A DNA stretch of 64,000 nt from Aestuariivirga sp. (GTDB lineage Bacteria; Pseudomonadota; Alphaproteobacteria; Rhizobiales; Aestuariivirgaceae): NCBI GenBank assembly GCA_030680855.1, contig JAUXUN010000069.1:1-64000 (forward strand), given 5' to 3'. Below, piece by piece: positions 37,293 to 45,758 of the stretch (position 1 is the stretch's first letter; every line of letters begins with the position of its first letter). Both the position numbers and the translations under genes were made by a program. The notes below the pieces were generated by a model, which made no database searches, was not told the origin of the DNA, and saw nothing but the letters and a program-made list of their open reading frames with translations.

Positions 37293-38357
37293 TCAGTCGG
37301 TAACCAGGATGCTGCCCTCAGCATCCCAGCCTATCAGCACTTTGTCGTCCCGGTGGCCCCCGAAGGCCTGCTGGCGCAATTTCTCGACGATGAAGACGTG
37401 ATCGCCGACCCGCACCTGGTACTGGACGCGGGAACCGAGGACATATTCGTTGTAGAGGCGGCCTTCGAGACAGTTGTCCGTTTCGCCGGGACTGCCGACA
37501 AAACGCAAGGATTCCGGGCGCACCACCAGATAGCCGGCGGTGAATCCGGCAGGCACGGGAAGGCACTTTAGATTGGTAGCGAATTCCGCGGCGCGCAAGC
37601 TCGCGGCGCCGATTGCCGTGACGGCAATGACATTGACGTCGCCAATGAATTCGGAGACGAACTTGGTTTGCGGGGCAGAATAGATTTCCTGGGGCGACCC
37701 GACCTGGACCAGTTTGCCCGCGCGCATGACGCCGATGCGGTCACTCATCACCATAGCCTCCTCCAGGCTGTGGGTGATGTAGATGAAGGTTTTGCCGGTT
37801 TCGCGGTGGATGTCCTTAAGTTCCTTTTCCAATGTCTTGCGGAGCTTGTAGTCGATGGCCGACAGCGGCTCATCGAAGAAAAGAATATCGGGTTCATAGG
37901 CAAGGGCGCGGGCGAGCGCCACGCGCTGCCGCTCGCCGCCGGAACATTTGGTGACGTTCTTGCTGTAGTAGGTTTCCGGCAGGCGCAGCTGCAACATGAG
38001 TTCCAGCGCGCGGGCCTTCCTGACCGCCGGATCGACGCCCTTCATCTTGAGGGAGAACTCAATATTCTGACCCACCGAGCGATGCGGAAACAAGGCCAGC
38101 GATTGGAATACCATGCAGGTCGGCCGTTTGTTGGCCGGCAAGTCGTTTATGCGCTGGCCCCGCAGAAGGATATCGCCGCTGCTGGCGAATTCCATGCCCG
38201 TCAGCATGCGCAGGAGCGTGGTCTTGCCGCTGCCGGAGGGACCGACAATGGTGAAGAACTCGCCCTCCTCAAAATCGAGATCAATGTCGTTCACGGCAGT
38301 AAAATTGCCGAAGACCTTAGTGAGATTGCGCAGCTGCAATATTGGAGTGCCGGCCAT
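37293..38357 (-). CDS. ABC importer ATP-binding protein, PotA type
   Basis: 354 aa. Walker A GPSGSGKTTLLRML, Q-loop VFQSLALFPH, signature KCSGGERQRVALARAL (Cys-Ser in place of Leu-Ser), Walker B ILFFDEPLSAID, H-loop THS. A C-terminal TOBE-like region (residues 240-354) is typical of PotA/MalK ATPases. Start ATG 38357 has GAGG just upstream. Energises import for the adjacent permeases. Confidence 0.93.
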   Translation of the reverse strand: MAGTPILQLRNLTKVFGNFTAVNDIDLDFEEGEFFTIVGPSGSGKTTLLRMLTGMEFASSGDILLRGQRINDLPANKRPTCMVFQSLALFPHRSVGQNIEFSLKMKGVDPAVRKARALELMLQLRLPETYYSKNVTKCSGGERQRVALARALAYEPDILFFDEPLSAIDYKLRKTLEKELKDIHRETGKTFIYITHSLEEAMVMSDRIGVMRAGKLVQVGSPQEIYSAPQTKFVSEFIGDVNVIAVTAIGAASLRAAEFATNLKCLPVPAGFTAGYLVVRPESLRFVGSPGETDNCLEGRLYNEYVLGSRVQYQVRVGDHVFIVEKLRQQAFGGHRDDKVLIGWDAEGSILVTD

Positions 38358-38400
38358 GGACCTCGAATTCCGGAAAATGAATGTTGCCAAAATGTTGCGA

Positions 38401-38429
38401 ACCGCCCAGCGGGAATGCCGCCGGGCGGT
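38401..38429 (-). promoter_or_regulatory. strong RNA hairpin between binding-protein and ATPase genes
   Basis: On the minus strand ACCGCCCGGCGG, loop CATTC, CCGCTGGGCGGT: a 12-bp stem with one G-U pair. It follows the binding-protein stop by 24 bases and lacks a long T-run. Such hairpins often stabilise the 5' message, giving more binding protein than membrane parts. Confidence 0.6.
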
Positions 38430-38453
38430 CCGTTGATCAGCCCGTCATGCCCA

Positions 38454-39620
38454 TCAGCCGCCGGATGTTTCGCGCTTGGCGGCGGTCATGATGTCGAGCA
38501 GCTTATCATAGTCCGGCACGATGTCATATTCGGCCGAGCGCGCCATCTCCTCCTCCAGGCTGTCCCACTGGATGATGTCCAATTCTTCCTTGTTGAAGAG
38601 CTTGAAACAGTCAGCGTTGCCCATCTGGGTAACCGGGTTGAAGGTGCCTTCGGCAAAGGCAACGGTGTGCGACATTTCCGGAGACTGGACATATTCGAGG
38701 AAGTTCTCGGCATGGGTCGAGAGATCGGGGTTGTTGACCACCGAGGTGATCTCGATCCAGGAGATGCCGCCCTTGCCGCCCTCCATGGGGCCGCGCAGCG
38801 GCGTAATGGCCCTGATGTTGAGGTTGCCGTCGGCGCGCGCCGGCGAGCAGGAGTAAGTTCCGCCGGTGAGGTAGAAGTCGATCTCGCCGGACACCAGTGC
38901 CTGGTTCATGGTGGCCAGATCGCCGACCATCCTGGCACCCTTGAACACGCGCTTGGCGGCATCGGTGTATTTCGCCACGTCCTCTTCCGTGTGCTCACGG
39001 AAGGGGTCGAAGCCCGCGATGCAGCAGAGATCGAAGACGTTCCAATCATCGGAATTCTGCACGCCGTATTTCTTGTCGTTGGCCGCGTCGTTCCACAGGT
39101 CCCAGCCCTGGTCCTCGGCGGTGGCGCGGCTTATCTTGTCGGTGTTGACCACGAAGCTGTAAGGCCCAAAGCGCTGGGCCATTCCGAGGAGGTTGGCGCC
39201 TGCGTCATCCATGGCCCATTTGTAAGGAGCGTTGAAGGCTGGCATCATTTTGCCGAAATAGGGCTCGAAGCGGGCCCTGTCGATCGGCTTGATCAGATTC
39301 TCCGGGTACATGATCTTGCGGGCCCAGGGATTGTTGACGTTGATCAGGTCCCAAATATTGGTTTCGCCAGCGCGGAGCCGGTTGATCATGGTGGGGTCAT
39401 TGGTGAGGGACTCAGCTTTCACCGTGGCCCCGGTGGACGAGCGGAACGGATCGAGCACCTGGGCCGAGTTGTAGCCTTCCCAGCACAGGATGTTGAGCTC
39501 CTTGTCGCGTGCCGCGGAAGCCACGCCTGGAACCAGGGCCCCTCCTCCGGCAAAGGCGGCGGCCCAAAGGGCCGATTGCTGCATGAAATTGCGGCGTGAA
39601 ACCTTACTGCAATTCGCCAT
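38454..39620 (-). CDS. ABC importer substrate-binding protein, polyamine (PotD/PotF) type, Tat signal
   Basis: 388 aa. SRRNFMQQSALWAAAFAGGG is a Tat-like signal (twin Arg then a hydrophobic stretch ending VASA), so the periplasmic protein is probably exported folded. Mature part follows the PotD pattern: LNILCWEGYNSAQVLDPF, YSFVVNTDKIS, and a type II binding-protein hinge. Acidic and aromatic residues suggest a cationic ligand, but ligand identity is not visible. AGGGAGAG precedes ATG 39620. Confidence 0.88.
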   Translation of the reverse strand: MANCSKVSRRNFMQQSALWAAAFAGGGALVPGVASAARDKELNILCWEGYNSAQVLDPFRSSTGATVKAESLTNDPTMINRLRAGETNIWDLINVNNPWARKIMYPENLIKPIDRARFEPYFGKMMPAFNAPYKWAMDDAGANLLGMAQRFGPYSFVVNTDKISRATAEDQGWDLWNDAANDKKYGVQNSDDWNVFDLCCIAGFDPFREHTEEDVAKYTDAAKRVFKGARMVGDLATMNQALVSGEIDFYLTGGTYSCSPARADGNLNIRAITPLRGPMEGGKGGISWIEITSVVNNPDLSTHAENFLEYVQSPEMSHTVAFAEGTFNPVTQMGNADCFKLFNKEELDIIQWDSLEEEMARSAEYDIVPDYDKLLDIMTAAKRETSGG

Positions 39621-39727
39621 TTTTCTCTCCCTGTTTTTTCGGTTTTGCCTTGGTCACTTAGTCATAATCCGTCGGAAATTGTGCACAAATTTTTCCTGTG
39701 AGTAAATAGCCAATCGCAGCATTGCTG

Positions 39728-40423
39728 CTACTCCAGCCGCATCATGGCTTTGAGTTCCTGGCTCGACAGAACGTGGCAATATATCATGTTGATTATTTCC
39801 AGTTCTTTGTGGTGCAATTCGTCTGATCCCGCAGCACAGCAGTCCTCCAACACCACCACATTGTAGCTTTCGTCGGCCAGGCTGCGCACGGTCGAAGACA
39901 CACACTGGTCGGTGAAAATTCCAGCACAAATCACGTTCCTGATGCCCAGGTTGTGCAGGATCAGCCTAAGATTTGTGCCGGTGAGGGCGGAATCCGTCGT
40001 CTTGGTGACGACTATTTCGTCACCGGCAGGCGCCAATTCAGCCACCAATTGCGAGGGATTTTGGTCCTTCGGGAGCAGCAGATTGTTCCAGCCCGGCATT
40101 TTCTGGGAAAGCGAGCGTTCGCGGCCATCTAGCGTGTGGGTTGCAATGCGGGCGAAGAGGCATTCTATGCCTTTGGCGCGGCAGAGGTTCAGCAGCTCCG
40201 CCGTGCGGGGAATGACCTGTTTGCGCATGCGTTCGTGAAACGGTGTCCAGGCATCAAAGCGGGCCTGCTCGGCTTTTGAAAGCCTGGCGCGGTCGGGCCG
40301 CTCGAGATAGGTGTTCTGGATGTCGATGACGAGAAGGGCTGTCTCCCTGGCGGGCAGGTCAAGATCGTCAGGTTCGGGGGCACCTTCATAGTAGATCGAA
40401 CGGAAGCTGGTTTTCCACGACAT
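39728..40423 (-). CDS. cysteine hydrolase, isochorismatase-like fold
   Basis: 231 aa. Catalytic triad of the family: Asp34 in LLVIDIQNTYL, Lys141 in EIVVTKTTDSALTGTNL, Cys174 in CAGIFTDQCVSSTVRSL. Members hydrolyse amides such as nicotinamide, N-carbamoylsarcosine, ureidoacrylate or biuret. Its place between the dehydratase small subunit (9 bases away) and the importer suggests that it trims an amide, perhaps an N-carbamoyl or N-acyl group, from the imported compound. This is inference; the substrate is not readable from the sequence. Confidence 0.85.
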   Translation of the reverse strand: MSWKTSFRSIYYEGAPEPDDLDLPARETALLVIDIQNTYLERPDRARLSKAEQARFDAWTPFHERMRKQVIPRTAELLNLCRAKGIECLFARIATHTLDGRERSLSQKMPGWNNLLLPKDQNPSQLVAELAPAGDEIVVTKTTDSALTGTNLRLILHNLGIRNVICAGIFTDQCVSSTVRSLADESYNVVVLEDCCAAGSDELHHKELEIINMIYCHVLSSQELKAMMRLE

Positions 40424-40432
40424 GAGGTCTTC

Positions 40433-40858
40433 CTAAAAGCGGTAGGTGAAGAGGCCGCGGCGTTCGTAGATGGCGGCAGCTTCTTCAATGAATTCTGCCA
40501 TGAGTTCGGCCTTGTAGGTCTGGCGGAATGCTTTCGCGACATCCAGAAGCTGTTCCTTGGATTTGGCCCGGCCGGGGCGCAGCATCTCATAGGAACTCAT
40601 GATGAAATCCTGGGGAACGCCCACCAGTTCGGCGGCGCGTTCAAAATTAAGGGCCAGGGTCGGACGCCCGGCGGCGCGGGAAATCTCGGCCTGGTCGGCC
40701 AGCGCCTGCGGCGTGATGCGCAGATCCTCCATGGTCACCCCGCCCGCCACGACAGCGTCCAAGGTTATGTCATCGAGGGACCTTCCGCGTTGCCCTCGAA
40801 TTTTATCGCTTCGGGTTTCGGCCAGGGGATAGTCGGCGATGGTAAGTTTTGCGGTCAT
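40433..40858 (-). CDS. diol/glycerol dehydratase small subunit (PduE/DhaE-like)
   Basis: 141 aa. The small-subunit pattern is present: ADYPLAETRSDKI, RSLDDITLDAVVAGGVTMED, LRITPQALADQAEISRAAGR, LALNFERAAEL, and the C-terminal EEAAAIYERRGLFTYRF. Forms a heteromer with the fused large/medium subunit and binds adenosylcobalamin. No obvious encapsulation helix at the N-terminus. Its ATG overlaps the stop of the dehydratase large gene (ATGA). Confidence 0.93.
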   Translation of the reverse strand: MTAKLTIADYPLAETRSDKIRGQRGRSLDDITLDAVVAGGVTMEDLRITPQALADQAEISRAAGRPTLALNFERAAELVGVPQDFIMSSYEMLRPGRAKSKEQLLDVAKAFRQTYKAELMAEFIEEAAAIYERRGLFTYRF

Positions 40859-43125
40859 GATTTTGCCCCGGTAAATTTCACTTCGATATCCTCGGGAGCC
40901 GCACCTTCGGCCGTCAATCCGGTTTCAATGGCGTAGATCAGGGCCACACGGGCATGGTAGCGCGAACCCATGGCTTCGCCGCGGGTCGGCACCACCACGG
41001 GTTCGGGCATTTCGCCCAGGGCATAGGCCGCCGCATTTGCTCCAAAGCCCTTATAGTGTTCGAGCTTGGTGATTGGCGCATTGGAAAAAAGTTCAAGGTT
41101 GTTATGGGGCAAGCGGTCACGGCTGTGAATGACGGCGGTTCCCTTGGCCTGGATGCCGATGCCAATGCCCGAACCGGACAGCGTCGCCGCCGAGATGCCG
41201 AGGAACGACGTATCGGCGGTGTGCCTGAAGCGCACGACGCGGGCCTTCAGGCCGCGCTTCTCAATCGCCTCGATCATGCCTTTGAGGACATCGGAGAGGC
41301 GATGCCCCGCCGTGGTCTGGAACAGGTTCAAGCCGAAGGCCGGGCTGATGCCGATTACCACTTCTTTTTTGTCGCTCCCCTGCCCAGCCGGGCCCTTGAC
41401 GCGGTACTGAATGCGTTTGGCCTCGTCCTTTTCATGCAGCGCTTCCTGGCGCAGCACTTCCTTCTGGTCCAGCACGTCGCGGATGGAATTGAGTTCAAGG
41501 CGGCGCTCTTCCGACACGCGGTAGCCGGTGCCGGGGCCGAGATAGGTATTGGGATCATTCACGGCGCTGACAACCTTGCCCTTGCGCACCATGGCCGAGG
41601 TTTGCAGATAATCGCCAGTAACACGGAGCTTAACGAGGTTCAGCAGGTTCTGCGCTTCTTCGGCAAAACCGCGCTTCACGAGCGCCTTGATCACCTCAAT
41701 CACGGTAATCTCGCGTTCCTTGATGGCTTCGCTGATCTTGGCCACGTCGCGCGGGGTATAGCTTCGGGTTTCATCGGAACCGGAGGCCACCACCACACTT
41801 TGCTTCATGTCAGCCGTGGGCTTGCTCAGGCCCAGTTCCTCAAACACGGCGGAAATGGCTTCAACGGCGCGGCTGCGCAAATCCAACGCGCGCTCCTCGG
41901 GCAGCGGCGTCAAACCGCCATCGGCCTCGAAGTCGCGCTGGAGCACAAGGAAATCTTCCATCTCCTCGCCATTGAGCAGGGACGGATTGAAGGAATTGTC
42001 ATAGGCGAGGATAGAGCCAAAACCGGAGCAGATGAGATCGGAACCGGAGATCAGGAAGGGCAGGATTTTTGCGCCGACGCGAATTTCTGATTCGGTTGAG
42101 CGCGCGTCATTGCCGGAGGCGCATTCCAGATCGAGCCAGACGGCCAGGAGATTTTCCGCCATCAGTTCACGGATGCCGCCGGGAATTGTGGCGGTCAACG
42201 GCGCGCCATCAATGCCGCCATTCTGCGTGCCTTGCGCGCCCATGCCCCGTTGCAGGCACAGGCAGCGGGCTTCGAGGTAAAGCAGCGACTTCGACTCATG
42301 GAAACCCATGAGCAATTCTGAACCGGCGCCCGAGGTGCAGCGCATCTTGATTCCGCGCGAGGCATAGCCCGCAGCGAGGAATGCTTTCGACCAGGGCGTA
42401 TCGTCGCCATCGATGAAGGTTTTTTCCGTGCCGTAAACTGACACGGTTTCGGCATAGGAGGTGAAACCCGCCATGCCGATGCGCAGTTCTTCAGCCTCTT
42501 CGCTGGAACATTGAAAGAGTGTGCCCCAACGGCCAACGGCACTGCCCACGGCGCAGGCCACCGCATTGGACCAGGCGTTGCGCGAGACGCGCATGGTGGT
42601 TTCGATTTCATCGAAGCCAAAGGCCACGGCGGTTGCAGCATCAGCAGCTAGCTGCAAGGGATCATCCTTGGCATTGGTCACATGGGCCTGGTTGCCGGGA
42701 GTCTTGCGGGCCCGCATCTTGGAATAGGCGAAAGCAATTTCCAGCGCATTGAGGCGGGAGACGACGTCAGCCAGTTTTGCCGGGGTCATGCCATGGGCCA
42801 GGCGCACCAGTTGCTCGCGCGGCACATTCATGTCGACCAGCATGCGCGCCACGTCGCCAGACTCCATCGCCATGGCCTCCGGAGCAATGGTGGGATCAAG
42901 GTGATGGCGGGCGATGAATTCATCGATCATGTCGAAGTCGTGGGCAAGCACGCCATCCATGCCGGCAATTTTGCCGGACTTTATGGAAACACCTGGCTTC
43001 GGATCGGCGGGGCTGGTGAAAGCCGAAAAGCCATGGGCCGCGTCTTCCGCCGCGAACTTGTCCAGCCGCAGGGGCCGCGCATCCCACTGCGCATAACGCC
43101 GCCACCGATTTGGAGTTTCTGTCAA
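40855..43125 (-). CDS. B12-dependent diol dehydratase, fused large and medium subunits (PduC-PduD like)
   Basis: 756 aa, TTG start. Residues 1-545 correspond to the large (alpha) subunit and about 575-750 to the medium (beta) subunit, which are separate proteins in Klebsiella. An ungapped comparison with K. oxytoca PduC from memory (offset +5) keeps the catalytic residues Gln146, His148, Glu175, Glu226, Gln301, Asp340 and Ser367. Two pocket residues differ: Ser301 is Asp306 (QNGGIDGAP) and Gln336 is Ala341 (ASGNDARS). These line the C3 side of the substrate, so the enzyme probably acts on something other than plain propanediol or glycerol. First gene of the minus-strand operon; no reactivase gene is nearby. 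Confidence 0.9.
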   Translation of the reverse strand: MTETPNRWRRYAQWDARPLRLDKFAAEDAAHGFSAFTSPADPKPGVSIKSGKIAGMDGVLAHDFDMIDEFIARHHLDPTIAPEAMAMESGDVARMLVDMNVPREQLVRLAHGMTPAKLADVVSRLNALEIAFAYSKMRARKTPGNQAHVTNAKDDPLQLAADAATAVAFGFDEIETTMRVSRNAWSNAVACAVGSAVGRWGTLFQCSSEEAEELRIGMAGFTSYAETVSVYGTEKTFIDGDDTPWSKAFLAAGYASRGIKMRCTSGAGSELLMGFHESKSLLYLEARCLCLQRGMGAQGTQNGGIDGAPLTATIPGGIRELMAENLLAVWLDLECASGNDARSTESEIRVGAKILPFLISGSDLICSGFGSILAYDNSFNPSLLNGEEMEDFLVLQRDFEADGGLTPLPEERALDLRSRAVEAISAVFEELGLSKPTADMKQSVVVASGSDETRSYTPRDVAKISEAIKEREITVIEVIKALVKRGFAEEAQNLLNLVKLRVTGDYLQTSAMVRKGKVVSAVNDPNTYLGPGTGYRVSEERRLELNSIRDVLDQKEVLRQEALHEKDEAKRIQYRVKGPAGQGSDKKEVVIGISPAFGLNLFQTTAGHRLSDVLKGMIEAIEKRGLKARVVRFRHTADTSFLGISAATLSGSGIGIGIQAKGTAVIHSRDRLPHNNLELFSNAPITKLEHYKGFGANAAAYALGEMPEPVVVPTRGEAMGSRYHARVALIYAIETGLTAEGAAPEDIEVKFTGAKS

Positions 43126-43194
43126 ATGCCTGGCCCTGAACCTGCAAACGGGCAGAGTGCGGGACGAGCCCGTGCCAAGTCAAGACACGAGCCA

Positions 43195-43240
43195 ATTCGA
43201 AGATTAGCCTTGGTCCAGAATATGGCCTGATTCGAAGATT
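43195..43240. repeat. two 11-bp direct repeats upstream of the dehydratase operon
   Basis: ATTCGAAGATT occurs at 43195-43205 and 43230-43240, 35 bases apart, each with a TTCGAA palindrome. They lie in the 153-base gap between the dehydratase operon and the divergent SMP-30 gene and could be regulator sites. I see no cobalamin riboswitch in this gap. Confidence 0.45.
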
Positions 43241-43278
43241 CCGTTTAAAGTGCCCGGCAAGGGCTTCAGGGGAAACAC

Positions 43279-44169
43279 ATGTCGGCTTTACGGAATGTCT
43301 ATCGGGCAGCGAATAAACTGGGCGAAGCGGCGATCTGGCATGCGGCTTCGAAGCGGCTTTTATGGATCGATCTTTACGATCCGAAACTCTTTATCCATGA
43401 TCCCGCCAAGGGTGAGACGCTGGTTCGCGACATTGCCTTGAGGGCTCCGCTTGGGGCCATTGCCGCCACCACCAATCCCAAGCTCCTGATGGTCAGCCAT
43501 GCCGGGGGCCTGTCCACCCTGAACATCAAGACCGGGGCCACCAAGATTTTTGCGCGGCCGGAACTGGACCGTGATGCCGTCATCTACAATGACTGCAAGG
43601 TGGATCGTTTCGGGCGGCTCTGGGTCGGCAGTTCCCACGCCAAGGAGAGCGATCCGCGCGGTGCCCTCTGGTGCGTGCTGCCAAATGGCAAATGCTTCCT
43701 CGGCGATGTAGGGTTCGCGGTTTCCAACGGACCGGCCTTTTCGCTTGACGGCAGGATCATGTATTTCAACGACAGCGTGGGAAAGAAAACCTTCGTCTAT
43801 GACATTTCCGGCGATGACCCCATGCCGCGCAACCGCCGTGTGCTGATTTCCTACACCCACGAGGAAGGCATGCCTGACGGGCTGACGGTGGATGCGGAAG
43901 GCAACCTTTGGGTGGCCCATTGGGGGGGCGCGCGGGTAACACAGTTTACAAATGCGGGTTTCCGGCTGCGCCATGTCCAGGTGCCTGCCCCCCATGTCAC
44001 AACGGTGGGATTTGGCGGCGAGAATCTTGCTACCCTTTATGTAACAACGGCGAAGGAAGGCATGAGCCCGGATGCCCTGCAACTCTGGCCGCAGTCCGGT
44101 GATCTTTTTGCTCTCAAACCGGGGGTTCACGGCGTGGCCGAGCCGCTTTTCCCGCTGAAAAAAGGTTAA
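43279..44169 (+). CDS. SMP-30/gluconolactonase-like protein
   Basis: 296 aa six-bladed beta-propeller: metal-binding Glu in LGEAAIWHAASKRLLWIDLY, then YNDCKVDRFGRLWVGS, SNGPAFSLDGRIMYFNDS and GMPDGLTVDAEGNLWVAHWG, which match the conserved ligands and blades of the SGL family. Cytosolic lactonase-type hydrolase; substrate unknown. Divergent from the dehydratase operon, so it may share control with it, but no functional link is shown. Confidence 0.85.
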   Translation: MSALRNVYRAANKLGEAAIWHAASKRLLWIDLYDPKLFIHDPAKGETLVRDIALRAPLGAIAATTNPKLLMVSHAGGLSTLNIKTGATKIFARPELDRDAVIYNDCKVDRFGRLWVGSSHAKESDPRGALWCVLPNGKCFLGDVGFAVSNGPAFSLDGRIMYFNDSVGKKTFVYDISGDDPMPRNRRVLISYTHEEGMPDGLTVDAEGNLWVAHWGGARVTQFTNAGFRLRHVQVPAPHVTTVGFGGENLATLYVTTAKEGMSPDALQLWPQSGDLFALKPGVHGVAEPLFPLKKG

Positions 44170-44278
44170 CGGCGCCTGGGAACTGGCCAATTAACCAGCA
44201 TTTTCGGCAAATTTTACCGACTGGCTTCGAATTTGCATTGCAAGGAGGCAAGAGCAAATCAGGTGCAGAGTTGGGACA

Positions 44279-45715
44279 ATGACGGCGGTGGCGGCAAAGG
44301 CAGCGTCAAGATATGTTGACGGCGAAGTGGTTCAACGCCTGTTGAAGGCCCTTGATTTTACGGTCTTCTTTGCTACCGCGATGTTCTATACGACCAGCTT
44401 TGCAATCCGGTTCGACACGCCGAACGGGGTCTCTATTATTGCCTTCTTCTCCCTCGCCCTGACCTTCCTCTTCCTGCTGCCGCTGCGCGATCTCGGCCTT
44501 TACCGGGCGTCCGCCCTGGTTAACGGCGGCTGGACCTTTTTGAAATCGGCGGCGACGCTCATCATCGCCGGCTGCGCCGCCTACAAGGCGCTCGATTATT
44601 TCCTAATTCCCCTGGAGCCGCGATTGCTCCTCGAGTGGACACTGGCGATCACCGCGTATCTGGCGCTTACCCGTCTGGCGGCGCAGGTCTGGGCCCGGCC
44701 CATCGCGGGCCAGGGACGGTTTCGCAAGCGCATCGCCATTGTCGGCGGGGGGCGGGTTCCCGATGATGCGCTGCACGCCCTTGAAGCATCACGTGACCTG
44801 GAAATAGAAGTTATCGGACTGTTCGATGACCGTGACGAAGTGCGCAGCCTGCAAGCCCCTCACGCGCACAAGAAGATGGGCACGATCACCGACCTTGCAA
44901 CCTATGCCCGCAGCCAACGCGTTGATCTTATCATTGTCGCCATTCTCCTTTCGGCGGAAGCGCGCCTACTCCACATCCTGAAGCGGCTGTGGGAATTGCC
45001 CGTCGACATCCGAATCAGTGGCAAGGCTTCGAGCCTGAAATTCAGCTCCAAGGCCTATACCTACATCGGCCGCCTGCCGCTGCTTGCGGTATTTGACCGG
45101 CCGCTGATGGGCTGGGGACTGTTCCTCAAGAATGTTTTTGATCGCGTCATTGTGAGCGCTGCAATTGCTGTGCTGGCACCGGTGATGCTTGCCGTGGCCA
45201 TTGCAATCCGGCTGGAAAGCAAGGGCCCGGTGCTGTTCAAGCAGAGGCGCTACGGCTTCAACAATGAATTGATTGAAGTATTCAAATTCCGCTCCATGCA
45301 TGCAAACCGCTGCGATGCAGATGCGACAACGCTGGTTAGCAAGGGCGATCCGCGGGTGACGCGCGTCGGGCGCTTCATCCGCAAAACTTCGCTCGACGAA
45401 TTGCCTCAATTATTCAACGTGTTAACCGGTCAACTTTCGCTTGTGGGGCCACGCCCGCATGCCACCCAGGCGAAGGCTGCCGACACGCTTTACGAACAGG
45501 TGGTTGACGGCTACTTCGCGCGGCACCGGGTGCGCCCCGGAATTACCGGCTGGGCGCAAGTCAACGGCTGGCGCGGGTAGACCGACACGCGCGAAAAAAT
45601 CGAACAGCGGGTGAAACATGATCTCGATTACATCGACAATTGGTCACTGATGTTTGATGTGAAAATTCTGGCACGCACACCCTTCGCGCTGTTCAAAGGC
45701 GAAAATGCCTATTGA
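44279..45715 (+). pseudogene. undecaprenyl-phosphate sugar transferase (WcaJ/ExoY-type), interrupted by an amber codon
   Basis: Full frame of 478 codons is interrupted by TAG at 45578-45580. The N-terminus has four or five membrane segments and a Rossmann-like CoA-binding region; the C-terminus is the sugar-transferase domain ([20 protein letters not shown], then [45 protein letters not shown]). After the stop the same frame continues with TDTREKIEQRVKHDLDYIDN and WSLMFDVKIL, the conserved C-terminal motif. The family has GET at this place, so a GAG-to-TAG change is the simplest cause. If expressed, the product lacks 44 residues. A sequencing error is possible. Confidence 0.85.
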
Positions 45716-45758
45716 AATTTTCCATTCCTTGCCAAGGGCCACGGCCGGTTTTCAGACT

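Noticed and set aside
43141-43190. Sigma-54 promoter near TTGGCACGGG upstream of the dehydratase
   Set aside because: A TGGCAC element exists but the matching TTGC element at the right distance is absent.
43126-43278. Cobalamin riboswitch upstream of the dehydratase operon
   Set aside because: The gap is only 153 bases and I find no B12-box or matching stem arrangement; short direct repeats are present instead.
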